Below, piece after piece: positions 17,399 to 26,129 of a stretch of DNA of 64,000 nucleotides. This DNA is from Tenacibaculum sp. 1_MG-2023. GTDB lineage: Bacteria; Bacteroidota; Bacteroidia; Flavobacteriales; Flavobacteriaceae. The notes under the pieces were generated by a model, which saw only the letters and a program-made list of their open reading frames with translations, was not told the DNA's origin and made no database searches. Position numbers and translations under genes: made by a program. The DNA lies in the NCBI RefSeq assembly GCF_030547425.1, contig NZ_JAUORH010000014.1, positions 1 through 64,000 of the forward strand, written 5' to 3'. How positions within the stretch are numbered: position 1 is the stretch's first letter; each line of letters begins with the position of its first letter.

Positions 17399-18653
17399 GA
17401 AATTTTTTCTAAAGTCCGATTTTTCAAAAAATGTACTTACGTTAATGACGGGCACGGCTTTGGCTCAAGCTTTGCCTATATTAATAAGCCCTATATTAAC
17501 ACGTTTATATTCAGATAAAGACTTTGGATTATTTTCCTTATATTCTTCAATAGTTATGGGGATATTAACCATAGGCTCTTTAAGATATAATATGGCTATT
17601 GTATTGCCCAAAAAAGATGAAGAAGCTAAACAATTAGTGAAGTTAAGTAGGAAGATAATATCGATAGTTTCAATTATAGCCACATTTTTCTTAGTTTATT
17701 TTAGTAAGACTATTGTAGAGCAAATTAATGGTAGTGGAATTGAGAAATATTTTTTTATAGCGGGTGTAAGTATCTTTGTTCTAGCTCAAATAGAAGTGAT
17801 TCGTTACTATTTAAATAGAAAAAAAAAATATAAATTAATAAGTAAAGCAAAAGTATACCAAAGTGGCGGAAGTAGTTTTTTTCAAGTTCTTTTTGGAGTT
17901 TTTCCTATGTCGGGAGGAGTAACAGGAATGATTTTTGGAGTTTTAGTGGGGCAGATAATGGGACTTTACTACCTTTTTAAAAGAACAAAAAATGAATTTA
18001 ATAATGTTGCTAATAATGATAAATTCTTGTTAAAGAAGTACCAAAAAATGCCATTATTGAATGGCCCTAATGCAGTGGTAGACGCGATAAGAGTAAATGG
18101 AATAAATATAATGATAGCTAGGTTGTTTTCAAGCATGTTTTTAGGTCAGTTTGCTCTTGCATGGCGAGTCCTACAATCTCCTCTAGGGTTAATTAATGGA
18201 GCTTTGTCACAGGTGTGTTTTCAGCGATTATCAGTATTGGAAAAGTATGAGCATTATTCTTTTCTTAAAAAAAGTGTTGTTAGATCCTTTTTATTAGGAA
18301 TTATTCCCTTTACAGTTCTTTACTTTTTTGCACCAATCATTTTTTTATTTATTTTTGGTGAAAGTTGGGGAATTGCTGGTAAAGTAGCTAGTTATTTAAG
18401 CCCTTGGCTCTTTTTAAACCTAATTACTTCTCCAATTTCTACTTTTTTTATTGTAGTTGAAAAACAAGGCCTTTTATTATTGTATGCTGTTTTTTATATG
18501 TTGGTGCCTTTTATTGTTATATGGGGGTTCAGAACTGATTTTTTACTAGCAATTCAAGGATTATCAATTTCAATGAGCATAATGCTTTTAATTTTTGTAG
18601 CTATGGTTTTAATTACCAGTAAAATAAATCAAAAGCCTGTTTATGGTAAATAA
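17388..18653 (+). CDS. Polysaccharide flippase (Wzx-like, MATE/MVF superfamily)
   Basis: A 421-aa integral membrane protein with about 12 predicted spans. The N-terminal half reads LMTGTALAQALPILISPILTRLY, typical of O-antigen and capsule flippases. It should turn undecaprenyl-linked repeat units to the periplasmic face. Membership of the Wzx family is inferred from topology, this N-terminal pattern and its position, overlapping wbpE upstream and the polymerase gene downstream by 11 bases each. Confidence 0.83.
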   Translation: MNFKKFFLKSDFSKNVLTLMTGTALAQALPILISPILTRLYSDKDFGLFSLYSSIVMGILTIGSLRYNMAIVLPKKDEEAKQLVKLSRKIISIVSIIATFFLVYFSKTIVEQINGSGIEKYFFIAGVSIFVLAQIEVIRYYLNRKKKYKLISKAKVYQSGGSSFFQVLFGVFPMSGGVTGMIFGVLVGQIMGLYYLFKRTKNEFNNVANNDKFLLKKYQKMPLLNGPNAVVDAIRVNGINIMIARLFSSMFLGQFALAWRVLQSPLGLINGALSQVCFQRLSVLEKYEHYSFLKKSVVRSFLLGIIPFTVLYFFAPIIFLFIFGESWGIAGKVASYLSPWLFLNLITSPISTFFIVVEKQGLLLLYAVFYMLVPFIVIWGFRTDFLLAIQGLSISMSIMLLIFVAMVLITSKINQKPVYGK

Positions 18654-19731
18654 AATATCATTAAGGTTTCCAATAGAATTAATAATTACTTTAATAATTA
18701 CTTTAATTATCTGTAGAGAGTCTTTGTTACAAACATTTTATAGCTCTACAGTATTTAACTCAGGTATTTTAACCTTGGTAATACTTCTTATTAATTTTAC
18801 TAATTTTTCAAAAAAAGTAAAGTTACTTTTACCTTTACTTACTTTTATGATACTGTCAGTATTGTTAAATAGTGTGTATATAGAAAAAGGTGGATATATA
18901 ACTTTCGGGCTATCAACTTTAAGTTTTATGTTATTGTTTATAAATATAAAAAGAATAGATATTAGAAAGTTATATAATTATATATCTTTTATTGTATTTC
19001 TTTTTTTATTTATCATTTATTATTTCTATTTAATGGGGTTACAAGTAATTCCTAGTCACATATTTTATGTACTTGCTGGACCTTTCCAAAATCAGAATCA
19101 AACAGGTATGATATTATTGTGTTTATCAGCCATTATTACGAGTTTGCAAAGATCTACTAAGTTAAACCATATTATGTTATTTTTGTTAACCGTCTCTATT
19201 ATCCTCACACAATCACGAGCTGCAATGTTAGGGGTGTTTATAATTTTAACGTTTTACTATAGAAAGAAGTTAATATTATTAACACCAATATTAATAATAT
19301 TGAGTATTCAAGTGATTAGACTTTACGCAGATGTTTTTGAGCGTCTTATACATAAAATAACAACTGGAGGTTCCAGTTACCGAGTCGAATTTTGGACTGA
19401 AGCATTAAACAACATGCAAAATAATATTTTAACATTTTTTTTTGGTAATGGAGTTAATGTAACAACTGTAGAGCTTTATGGAGAATCGTTGAGCTTACAT
19501 AGTAGTTATGTGAATTTTATTGTAGCATATGGTTGGCTTGCAACTGTGTTTTTAATTTTGTTAATATTTTATATACTTTATGAAGCCAAAAAAAATGATA
19601 ATTTAATTTTTGTAAGCTTATTAAGTTTGTTAGCTCATGGTTTTTTTGAAACAAGCTTATTTTTAGGTTTTTCTATATGCTGGATGTCTTTTATTTTAAT
19701 GTTTTCTTTAAGAAAGCTTATAAACACATAA
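18643..19731 (+). CDS. O-antigen polymerase/ligase-family membrane protein (Wzy-like)
   Basis: A 362-aa membrane protein with roughly ten hydrophobic spans. A long extracytoplasmic loop contains SSYRVEFWTEALNNM and then SLHSSYVNFIVAYGWLA, a pattern found in the Wzy_C/O-antigen ligase family. In a locus with flippase and Wzz-like genes the likely role is Wzy polymerase, joining repeat units in the periplasm. A WaaL-type ligase is the alternative, since sequence alone rarely separates the two. Confidence 0.75.
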   Translation: MVNKISLRFPIELIITLIITLIICRESLLQTFYSSTVFNSGILTLVILLINFTNFSKKVKLLLPLLTFMILSVLLNSVYIEKGGYITFGLSTLSFMLLFINIKRIDIRKLYNYISFIVFLFLFIIYYFYLMGLQVIPSHIFYVLAGPFQNQNQTGMILLCLSAIITSLQRSTKLNHIMLFLLTVSIILTQSRAAMLGVFIILTFYYRKKLILLTPILIILSIQVIRLYADVFERLIHKITTGGSSYRVEFWTEALNNMQNNILTFFFGNGVNVTTVELYGESLSLHSSYVNFIVAYGWLATVFLILLIFYILYEAKKNDNLIFVSLLSLLAHGFFETSLFLGFSICWMSFILMFSLRKLINT

Positions 19732-19735
19732 ACTT

Positions 19736-20881
19736 ATGAATATTGTTGTATTGCCATATAATTATCCAAATATTTATAGTGATATTTCAGCTATTTTTAT
19801 ACAAGATCAAGCCGAGGCAATGAGTAATTTAGGTCTTGATGTAAGGGTTGTTGGAGCAGTTCCTATATCATTAAAACAAGTCTTTAAGAGAAAAAAGATA
19901 TATTTTGGAAATGTTAAGTATGTTAAAAATAATGTAACTGTACACCTTCTTTTATACCCTTCAGTTCCAAAACTAAAAAAAATTAATAGTTTTTTTAGAA
20001 ATGTTATAAATAACTTTTTGTTAAATAAATCTCACAAGCATAAACCAATAGATGTAATTCACGTACATAATAGTATAGCAGGAAAATCAGCTTTCAATAT
20101 GTATGAAAAAAAACAGATTCCATATATTATTACAGAGCATTCTTCTGCTTATGTCAGGAATTTAGTTTCTAAGAAAGAAATCGTAGAATATAGAAATATT
20201 TATAAACATGCTAGTTGTAGAATTGCTGTAAGTAAACAGTTTTGCGCTGTTTTGAAAGATATTTTTGCTTTAGAGTTTACTTATATTCCAAACATTGTGA
20301 ATCAGGATTTTTTTTTTCGTAAACCAGAGAAAACTAAAAAAGAAATTATCTTTATTAATGTAGCAAACCTTCTTAAAAATAAAAATCAAGAGCTTTTAAT
20401 TAAGGCTTTTGCAAAAACTTTTAGAGAAGAAAAAGTAAAGCTACACATATTAGGAGCAGGTCCTGAATATAATAATTTACAAAACTTAATTATTAAGTTG
20501 AATGTAGAAGATAAAATTATCTTATTTGGTAAATCGAACAGAGACAAAGTTATATATGAGTTACAAAAATCAGATGTTTTTGTATTATCAAGCATTTATG
20601 AAACTTTTGGGGTCGTATTAATAGAGGCAATGGCTTGCGGATTACCTGTTATTTCAACAAAATGTGGAGGCCCAGAGTCAATAATAACCAACAAAAGTTT
20701 AGGAGAGTTAGTTAAAAGTAATATAGACGAGCTATCTGCAGCAATGTATAAAGTATATAATAATTTAAGAGCTTATGACAATAATGAGATTAGTAACTTT
20801 GTAGAAGATAATTTTTCTGAGAAAGTGATAGCTAATAAACTTAATAATATTTTAAATAATGTTGTGTTTTTTGAAAGGTAA
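19736..20881 (+). CDS. Glycosyltransferase family 4
   Basis: A 381-aa GT-B glycosyltransferase of family GT4. The N-terminal domain starts MNIVVLPYNYPNIYSD. The C-terminal domain has FINVANLLKNKNQELLI, the donor-binding ILFGKSNRDKVIYELQKSDVF, and the EX7E motif as ETFGVVLIEAMACGLPVI. It should add one sugar to the lipid-linked repeat unit at the cytoplasmic face; donor and acceptor are unknown. It begins 4 bases after the polymerase gene. Confidence 0.85.
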   Translation: MNIVVLPYNYPNIYSDISAIFIQDQAEAMSNLGLDVRVVGAVPISLKQVFKRKKIYFGNVKYVKNNVTVHLLLYPSVPKLKKINSFFRNVINNFLLNKSHKHKPIDVIHVHNSIAGKSAFNMYEKKQIPYIITEHSSAYVRNLVSKKEIVEYRNIYKHASCRIAVSKQFCAVLKDIFALEFTYIPNIVNQDFFFRKPEKTKKEIIFINVANLLKNKNQELLIKAFAKTFREEKVKLHILGAGPEYNNLQNLIIKLNVEDKIILFGKSNRDKVIYELQKSDVFVLSSIYETFGVVLIEAMACGLPVISTKCGGPESIITNKSLGELVKSNIDELSAAMYKVYNNLRAYDNNEISNFVEDNFSEKVIANKLNNILNNVVFFER

Positions 20882-21181
20882 AATGTCAAGTGAAGCTTAA
20901 ATATTATATAATAAAAGTTGTAAATTTTAGCTAGTTAAAGTTGCTTGTGAAATGATAACGATATGTAATAAAGTTACCAGTGTAACTCAAGTTGTTTATA
21001 ATAATATAATGAAACAATATCATATATTTGAGGCTCATTAATAGAGGGAAAAACTTATATCAAAAGAATAAGTCAATAAATTTGAAACTTCAAGGATAAG
21101 TTGGTCAAAGACATATAGAATACATCTTATTTAGAACAAAATTTTATAGAAACATAAGGAGGTTTAAAAAAGCAAAATATA
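20882..21181. other. 300-base gene-free gap inside the polysaccharide locus
   Basis: AT-rich and without a coding frame. The only structure seen is a small hairpin (AGTTAC 20972-20977 / GTAACT 20982-20987). A purine run AGGAGG at 21157-21162 looks like a Shine-Dalgarno sequence but is 19 bases from the next ATG, too far to act as one. No promoter with both boxes was found. Confidence 0.5.
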
Positions 21182-22288
21182 ATGAAAAAAAGAGTAGTTC
21201 ATTTAACTTCAGTACATGCTAGAAATGATGTTAGAATTTTCGTAAAGCAATGTAAAAGTCTTCAGCAAGCGGGTTATGATGTTTCAATCGTAGTTGCTGA
21301 TGGCTTAGGAGATGAAGTTAAAGAAGGAATAAAATTTTATGATGTAGGGAAACTACAAGGCAGGTTTAAACGCTTTACCAAAACGACTCAAAACGTTTTT
21401 AAAAAAGCAAAAGAACTAAATGCAGATGTGTATCATTTGCACGACCCTGAATTAATGCCTATAGGAATAAAATTAAAAAAGTTACATAAAAAAGTTATTT
21501 TTGATGCCCATGAAGATTTACCAAAGCAGTTACTATCAAAACCCTACTTAAATAAGTTTTTATTAAAAATAATTTCAAAGTTGGTGGCAAAATATGAAAA
21601 GTATGCGACAAAAAAAATTGATTATATTATTGCAGCTAGCCCTTTTATTAGAGACAAGTTTTTAAAAATTAATAAAAATACAATAGATGTAAATAACTTT
21701 CCAATTATTCAAGAGTTGAATACTACTACCCTTTGGAAAGATAAAAAGGATGAAGTTTGCTATATAGGGGGGATTTCAACAATTCGAGGGATAAAGGAAG
21801 CTGTAGAGGCTTTTAATGTTAAAAGTATTGTAAGGCTTAATCTAGCTGGTAATTATGTTGAAGATAATCTTAAAGAGTGTTTAGAACAAAAAAAAGGATG
21901 GAGTTCAGTAAATGAGCATGGTTTCGTGAATAGAAATGAAGTTCAAAATATTTTATCAAGATCTAAAGCTGGTTTAGTAACACTATACCCAACCATAAAC
22001 TATCAAGACGCATTACCCGTAAAAATGTTTGAGTATATGCTAGCAGGTATTCCCGTAATTTCTTCCAACATTCCTTTGTGGAAAAAGATTGTAGAAAACC
22101 ATAATTGCGGTATATTGGTAAATCCGTTAAAACCAAAAGAAATTAGAGAAGCTATTATGTATATAATTGAGAACCCTGAAGAAGCGGAAAGAATGGGAAG
22201 GAATGGTAAACAAGCGGTTTTAGAAAAATATAATTGGAATATAGAAAAAGAAAAATTAATATCAGTTTATAAAGAAATAACGAAATAA
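21182..22288 (+). CDS. Glycosyltransferase family 4
   Basis: A 368-aa GT-B glycosyltransferase. The N-terminus (VVHLTSVHARNDVRIFVKQC) and HLHDPELMPIG near residue 85 are typical of a GT4 subgroup in exopolysaccharide loci. The C-terminal domain has EYMLAGIPVISSNIPLW in place of a classical EX7E motif and ends with the usual helix. The donor is unknown. It is followed after one base by wbpI. Confidence 0.83.
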   Translation: MKKRVVHLTSVHARNDVRIFVKQCKSLQQAGYDVSIVVADGLGDEVKEGIKFYDVGKLQGRFKRFTKTTQNVFKKAKELNADVYHLHDPELMPIGIKLKKLHKKVIFDAHEDLPKQLLSKPYLNKFLLKIISKLVAKYEKYATKKIDYIIAASPFIRDKFLKINKNTIDVNNFPIIQELNTTTLWKDKKDEVCYIGGISTIRGIKEAVEAFNVKSIVRLNLAGNYVEDNLKECLEQKKGWSSVNEHGFVNRNEVQNILSRSKAGLVTLYPTINYQDALPVKMFEYMLAGIPVISSNIPLWKKIVENHNCGILVNPLKPKEIREAIMYIIENPEEAERMGRNGKQAVLEKYNWNIEKEKLISVYKEITK

Positions 22289-22289
22289 T

Positions 22290-23354
22290 ATGAAAATAGT
22301 AACTATTTTAGGTGCTAGACCTCAATTTATAAAGGCTGGAAGTGTGAGCCGTGAAATTTCAAAACACGATACAATTCAAGAAATAATAATACACACTGGT
22401 CAGCATTACGACACAAATATGAGTGATATTTTCTTTGACGAAATGAAAATACCAAAACCAGATTACTTTTTAGGTATTGGGGGGAAAACTCATGGAGCCA
22501 TGACCGGACAAATGATTGAAAAAATAGAAGAAATAGTTGTAAAAGAACAACCAGATTGGGTTTTAGTTTATGGAGACACTAATTCGACACTTGCAGGGGC
22601 TATTGTTACGAGTAAATTACATATAAAATTAGCACATATAGAAGCAGGTTTACGAAGTTTTAATATGAAAATGCCTGAAGAAGTAAATAGAATTCTTACA
22701 GATAGAGTTAGTAATCTACTACTTTGCCCTACCAACACCGCAGTACATAATTTAAAAAAAGAAGGATACGATAATATTAATTGTAAGATTGTAAACTCTG
22801 GAGATGTAATGCAAGATGGAGCTTTATTTTATAAAGAGTTAGCTATTAAGCCTAAAATAGAAGTTAAAGAAAGTTTTATTTTATCCACTATTCATAGAGC
22901 TGAAAATACAAATGATGTACATAGGTTAAGAAGCATATTTGAAGCTCTTGAAATAATAGCGAAAGAAAGCCAAGTAATATTACCCCTACACCCTAGAACA
23001 AAGAAAGTATTAAAAGAAAATAATATTAATTTATCCACTAATATTACAGTTATAGATCCAATAGGTTATTTGGAAATGGTATGGTTAATTAATAATTGTA
23101 AGTTAGTAATGACCGATAGTGGCGGTTTACAAAAAGAGGCTTTCTTTTTTAAGAAACCATGTGTAACATTGAGAGATGAGACTGAGTGGGCTGAATTAGT
23201 AGAAAATAATGCGAATATTTTAGTAGGGGCAAACAAAGAAGCTATTTTAAATGGATACAAAATAATGAAAAATGCGAATATCGATTTCTCTTTAAATTTA
23301 TTTGGAGGAGGTAAAGCAAGTGAGAACATTATAGGTGAATTATTAAAGTTTTAA
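22290..23354 (+). CDS. wbpI: UDP-2,3-diacetamido-glucuronate 2-epimerase (WbpI type)
   Basis: A 354-aa member of the WecB/UDP-GlcNAc 2-epimerase fold. Family signatures are ILGARPQFIKAG at the N-terminus, HTGQHYDTNMSDIFF, VYGDTNSTLAGA and HIEAGLRSFNMKMPEE, followed by TDRVSNLLLCPT. The phrases around these sites resemble P. aeruginosa WbpI more than WecB (for example AGLRSFNMKMPEEVNR). Together with wbpABDE upstream this would epimerise C2 to give UDP-ManNAc3NAcA. Plain UDP-GlcNAc 2-epimerase activity is the alternative. Confidence 0.82.
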   Translation: MKIVTILGARPQFIKAGSVSREISKHDTIQEIIIHTGQHYDTNMSDIFFDEMKIPKPDYFLGIGGKTHGAMTGQMIEKIEEIVVKEQPDWVLVYGDTNSTLAGAIVTSKLHIKLAHIEAGLRSFNMKMPEEVNRILTDRVSNLLLCPTNTAVHNLKKEGYDNINCKIVNSGDVMQDGALFYKELAIKPKIEVKESFILSTIHRAENTNDVHRLRSIFEALEIIAKESQVILPLHPRTKKVLKENNINLSTNITVIDPIGYLEMVWLINNCKLVMTDSGGLQKEAFFFKKPCVTLRDETEWAELVENNANILVGANKEAILNGYKIMKNANIDFSLNLFGGGKASENIIGELLKF

Positions 23355-23529
23355 AAATTATTATTAATAAAGCTAGCAAAAAAAAGAGTAAAAAATTTTC
23401 AGCAAAAGACTAATTTATAAGTATGAGTAATGAGAAAAAACTCAATAGAACTTCTAGTTATTTTTTGTAGTAAAGATGATGTTTGATAAGAGAATAAGTT
23501 AGAATATTGAATGAGAAAAAACAATGAGT

Positions 23530-23568
23530 ACTGTAAATGTTTTCATAAAAGGAGATACTATTTACAGT
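23530..23568 (+). repeat. Inverted repeat upstream of a glycosyltransferase gene
   Basis: ACTGTAAAT (23530-23538) and its exact complement ATTTACAGT (23560-23568) flank 21 bases. It lies 41 bases before the start of the glycosyltransferase at 23610, has no T-tract, and could be a leader hairpin or an operator. Nothing else is evident in the gap 23355-23609. Confidence 0.45.
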
Positions 23569-23609
23569 CAATAAATTTAAGAACAAATTAATAGTATGTT
23601 TTAAAGAGG

Positions 23610-24803
23610 ATGAAAAGAGTTTTGTTTTTAACGGATAATTTCTATCCCGAATTAAATGCTCCAGCCACCAGAACACTTGAACACTGTAAAGTTTGGGTTA
23701 AAAAAGGGTATGATGTAACTGTAATAACTGGTGCTCCTAACTTTCCAAAAGGGAAAGTATTCAAAGGATATAAGAATAAAATATTTCAAAAAGAAAAAAT
23801 TGAAGGAATTAATGTAATCAGGGTGTGGACTTATATTACAGCAAATGAAGGGTTTTTGAAAAGAGTATTTGATTATTTAAGTTTTATGATTAGCTCATTC
23901 TTTGTTGGAATATTTTTAAAGACAGATATAATTATAGCTACTTCTCCACAATTCTTTACTGCTATTTCAGGAAGATGGTTAGCTTTTTGGAAAAGAAAAA
24001 AATGGGTAATGGAAGTAAGAGATATCTGGCCAGAATCTATCAAAACTGTTGGGGTGATGAAGGACGGTGTAGCAATACGTTTTTTCGAATTTTTAGAAAA
24101 AAGAATGTATAAAAGTGCACACAAAATTATAGTAGTTACAAATGGTATTAAAGACTATATAGTTAAAGAACATAGTATCGATTCAGAGAAAATAGAAGTT
24201 ATAAGAAATGGTGTAAATAAGGAATTTTTTTATCCAACTCCTAAAAAAGAAAGATTACTTAAAGAGTTAGGTGTAGAGAAAAAAATCATAGTAAGTTATA
24301 TAGGTACTCATGGAATGGCTCACGCTTTAGATTTTATTTTAAAGTCGATTAAAGAAGTTTCTGAAGATTATCATTTCTTATTTATAGGTGAAGGAGCGGA
24401 AAAGGATAGGTTAATTCAATTGAAAAATGAGTTGAAGTTAAGAAATGTTACTATGATAGGAATGCAACCTAAAAATAAAATTAGAGATTATATATCAATA
24501 TCAGACATAAGTCTTGTTAACTTGAAAAAATCAGACACTTTTAAAGGAGCTATTCCTTCAAAAATATTTGAAAATGCTGCAATGTATAAACCTATATTAT
24601 TAGGACTAGAAGGTGAAGCGAAAGACATTATTGAGAGGTATGGAATAGGAGTGTCTTTTACACCTGAAAATAAAATAGCTTTTTTAAAACAACTAGATTG
24701 TTTAAGTGAAAAAAAGATTAAAAAAGAAGGGTTTGACAAGTTTATAGAAGATTTTAATAGAACTAATTTAGCTATTAAAATGATAAATTTTATAACTATT
24801 TAA
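23610..24803 (+). CDS. Glycosyltransferase family 4, WbuB-like
   Basis: A 397-aa GT-B glycosyltransferase. The N-terminus (LTDNFYPELNAPATRTLEHC) and VMEVRDIWPESIKTVGVM near residue 135 are typical of the WbuB/FnlC-like subgroup, several of which transfer 6-deoxy-HexNAc sugars. The C-terminal domain has VSYIGTHGMAHALDFIL and SKIFENAAMYKPILLGLEGEA. The sugar used here is unknown. In WecA-initiated loci such enzymes often add the second sugar, and a WecA-type gene is the next gene, about 100 bases downstream. Confidence 0.82.
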   Translation: MKRVLFLTDNFYPELNAPATRTLEHCKVWVKKGYDVTVITGAPNFPKGKVFKGYKNKIFQKEKIEGINVIRVWTYITANEGFLKRVFDYLSFMISSFFVGIFLKTDIIIATSPQFFTAISGRWLAFWKRKKWVMEVRDIWPESIKTVGVMKDGVAIRFFEFLEKRMYKSAHKIIVVTNGIKDYIVKEHSIDSEKIEVIRNGVNKEFFYPTPKKERLLKELGVEKKIIVSYIGTHGMAHALDFILKSIKEVSEDYHFLFIGEGAEKDRLIQLKNELKLRNVTMIGMQPKNKIRDYISISDISLVNLKKSDTFKGAIPSKIFENAAMYKPILLGLEGEAKDIIERYGIGVSFTPENKIAFLKQLDCLSEKKIKKEGFDKFIEDFNRTNLAIKMINFITI

Positions 24804-24878
24804 AAGAATAATAAAAGTACTAATATCAACTAGAAGATAAAAAAAGAAGAATAAATTTTTTAATGCCAGTAACTTTCT

Positions 24879-24886
24879 TAATTTTG
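24879..24886 (+). promoter_or_regulatory. Possible internal promoter -7 box before the WecA-type gene
   Basis: TAATTTTG matches TANNTTTG and lies 20 bases before the start codon; the expected TTG box is only TTT. The 103-base gap after the previous gene makes an internal promoter plausible. Confidence 0.3.
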
Positions 24887-24906
24887 CGTTAAAATTCCAT
24901 GCTATT

Positions 24907-26028
24907 ATGTTGTTAGGCTTATTGGGTGTATTTTTGTTAGGGTCTTTTTTAGTAACCTATTGTATTATACCTAAAATAATTAAAGTAGTATTTCATAAAA
25001 AACTACTAGATGAACCTAATATAAGGAGTTCTCATAAAAAAGTAACACCAACATTGGGAGGGGTCGCTTTTTTTATAACTATAATTTTATCTTTTTTCTT
25101 TTTGAAAAAATGGGATGAAGATATAATAAGTTTAAATTTAATGGTGAGCTTGACTGTTTTGTTTATAATTGGTTTGAAAGACGACCTAGTAGCATTGTCA
25201 GCTACTACAAAATCGATTGCCCAAATATTAGCGATAACTTTTTTAGTATATGATAATAATTTGTTGATAGAATCTCTGGGAGGTTTTTTGGGGGTAACTC
25301 AATTAAATTATTGGGTTTATTTATTCTTTGTTTATTTTTCAGTTTTCTTTATAATAAATTCATTTAACCTAATTGATGGTATTGATGGTTTAGCTTCTTC
25401 AGTTGGAATAACAATATTTACATTTTTTGCTGTTATTTTTTACTTTTTAGAACAAAATTATTATTTCTTTCTATGCATGGTTATCGTAGGGACACTACTA
25501 GCTTTTTTGACTTATAACTTATCTGAAAATAAAAAGATATTTATGGGGGATACCGGTTCTATGATTATAGGCTTTCTAATAGCTGTATTGGCATTAAAAA
25601 TACTATCATATCAAAAAGAAATTGGGTCTATAGGAGTTTTACCTGAAAATTTACCTATAATTATAACTTCAATAATATCAATCCCTATTCTTGATACTAT
25701 AAGGGTTTTTATTATTAGAACTGTAAATAAAAAAAGCTTTTTTATAGCAGATAGAAATCATGTACACCATATTTTTATAGATAGAGGTTTTACTCATAAA
25801 AAAACAACACTTTTTATAGTTATAATAAACATGATTATTACATTGATAATATATTTGTTGTCAATGAGATTTAATAGTTTTATTTTATTATTGTTTTTTG
25901 TTTTATTATCAATGGTTTTTTATTTAGCAATTTTTTATTTGTTAAAAAAAAATGAGTCTAATGACTTAAAAAAAAACGCTAATTTTCTAAATAGAGTAGC
26001 AGACTCCATTTTAAGTGTGTTTTTATAG
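24907..26028 (+). CDS. Undecaprenyl-phosphate HexNAc-1-phosphate transferase (WecA/MraY family)
   Basis: A 373-aa polytopic membrane enzyme (about 10-11 spans) of the MraY/WecA family. It transfers HexNAc-1-phosphate from a UDP-sugar to undecaprenyl phosphate, the first committed step of O-antigen or capsule repeat-unit synthesis. Family motifs are GLKDDLVALS (the Asp pair), LIDGIDGLA, FMGDTGSM and the cytoplasmic His motif ADRNHVHHIFIDRG. The last favours the WecA/WbpL side over MraY. A short palindrome follows the stop codon (26030-26045) but lacks a clear T-tract. Confidence 0.9.
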   Translation: MLLGLLGVFLLGSFLVTYCIIPKIIKVVFHKKLLDEPNIRSSHKKVTPTLGGVAFFITIILSFFFLKKWDEDIISLNLMVSLTVLFIIGLKDDLVALSATTKSIAQILAITFLVYDNNLLIESLGGFLGVTQLNYWVYLFFVYFSVFFIINSFNLIDGIDGLASSVGITIFTFFAVIFYFLEQNYYFFLCMVIVGTLLAFLTYNLSENKKIFMGDTGSMIIGFLIAVLALKILSYQKEIGSIGVLPENLPIIITSIISIPILDTIRVFIIRTVNKKSFFIADRNHVHHIFIDRGFTHKKTTLFIVIINMIITLIIYLLSMRFNSFILLLFFVLLSMVFYLAIFYLLKKNESNDLKKNANFLNRVADSILSVFL

Positions 26029-26129
26029 AAAAAGAAGCTTCTTTTACAACAATAGAGATACTTTTTACACTAAACTTAATTAATCTTCACATATTGTATT
26101 TTAACAGACACATTAAAAATTTCTTATAA

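Noticed and set aside
21157-21162. Strong Shine-Dalgarno sequence before the glycosyltransferase at 21182
   Set aside because: AGGAGG is 19 bases from the ATG, beyond working distance, and Bacteroidota seldom use such sites.
26030-26045. Terminator after the WecA-type gene
   Set aside because: The palindrome AAAAGAAGCTTCTTTT leaves no room for a loop without opening several pairs and is not followed by a solid T-run.
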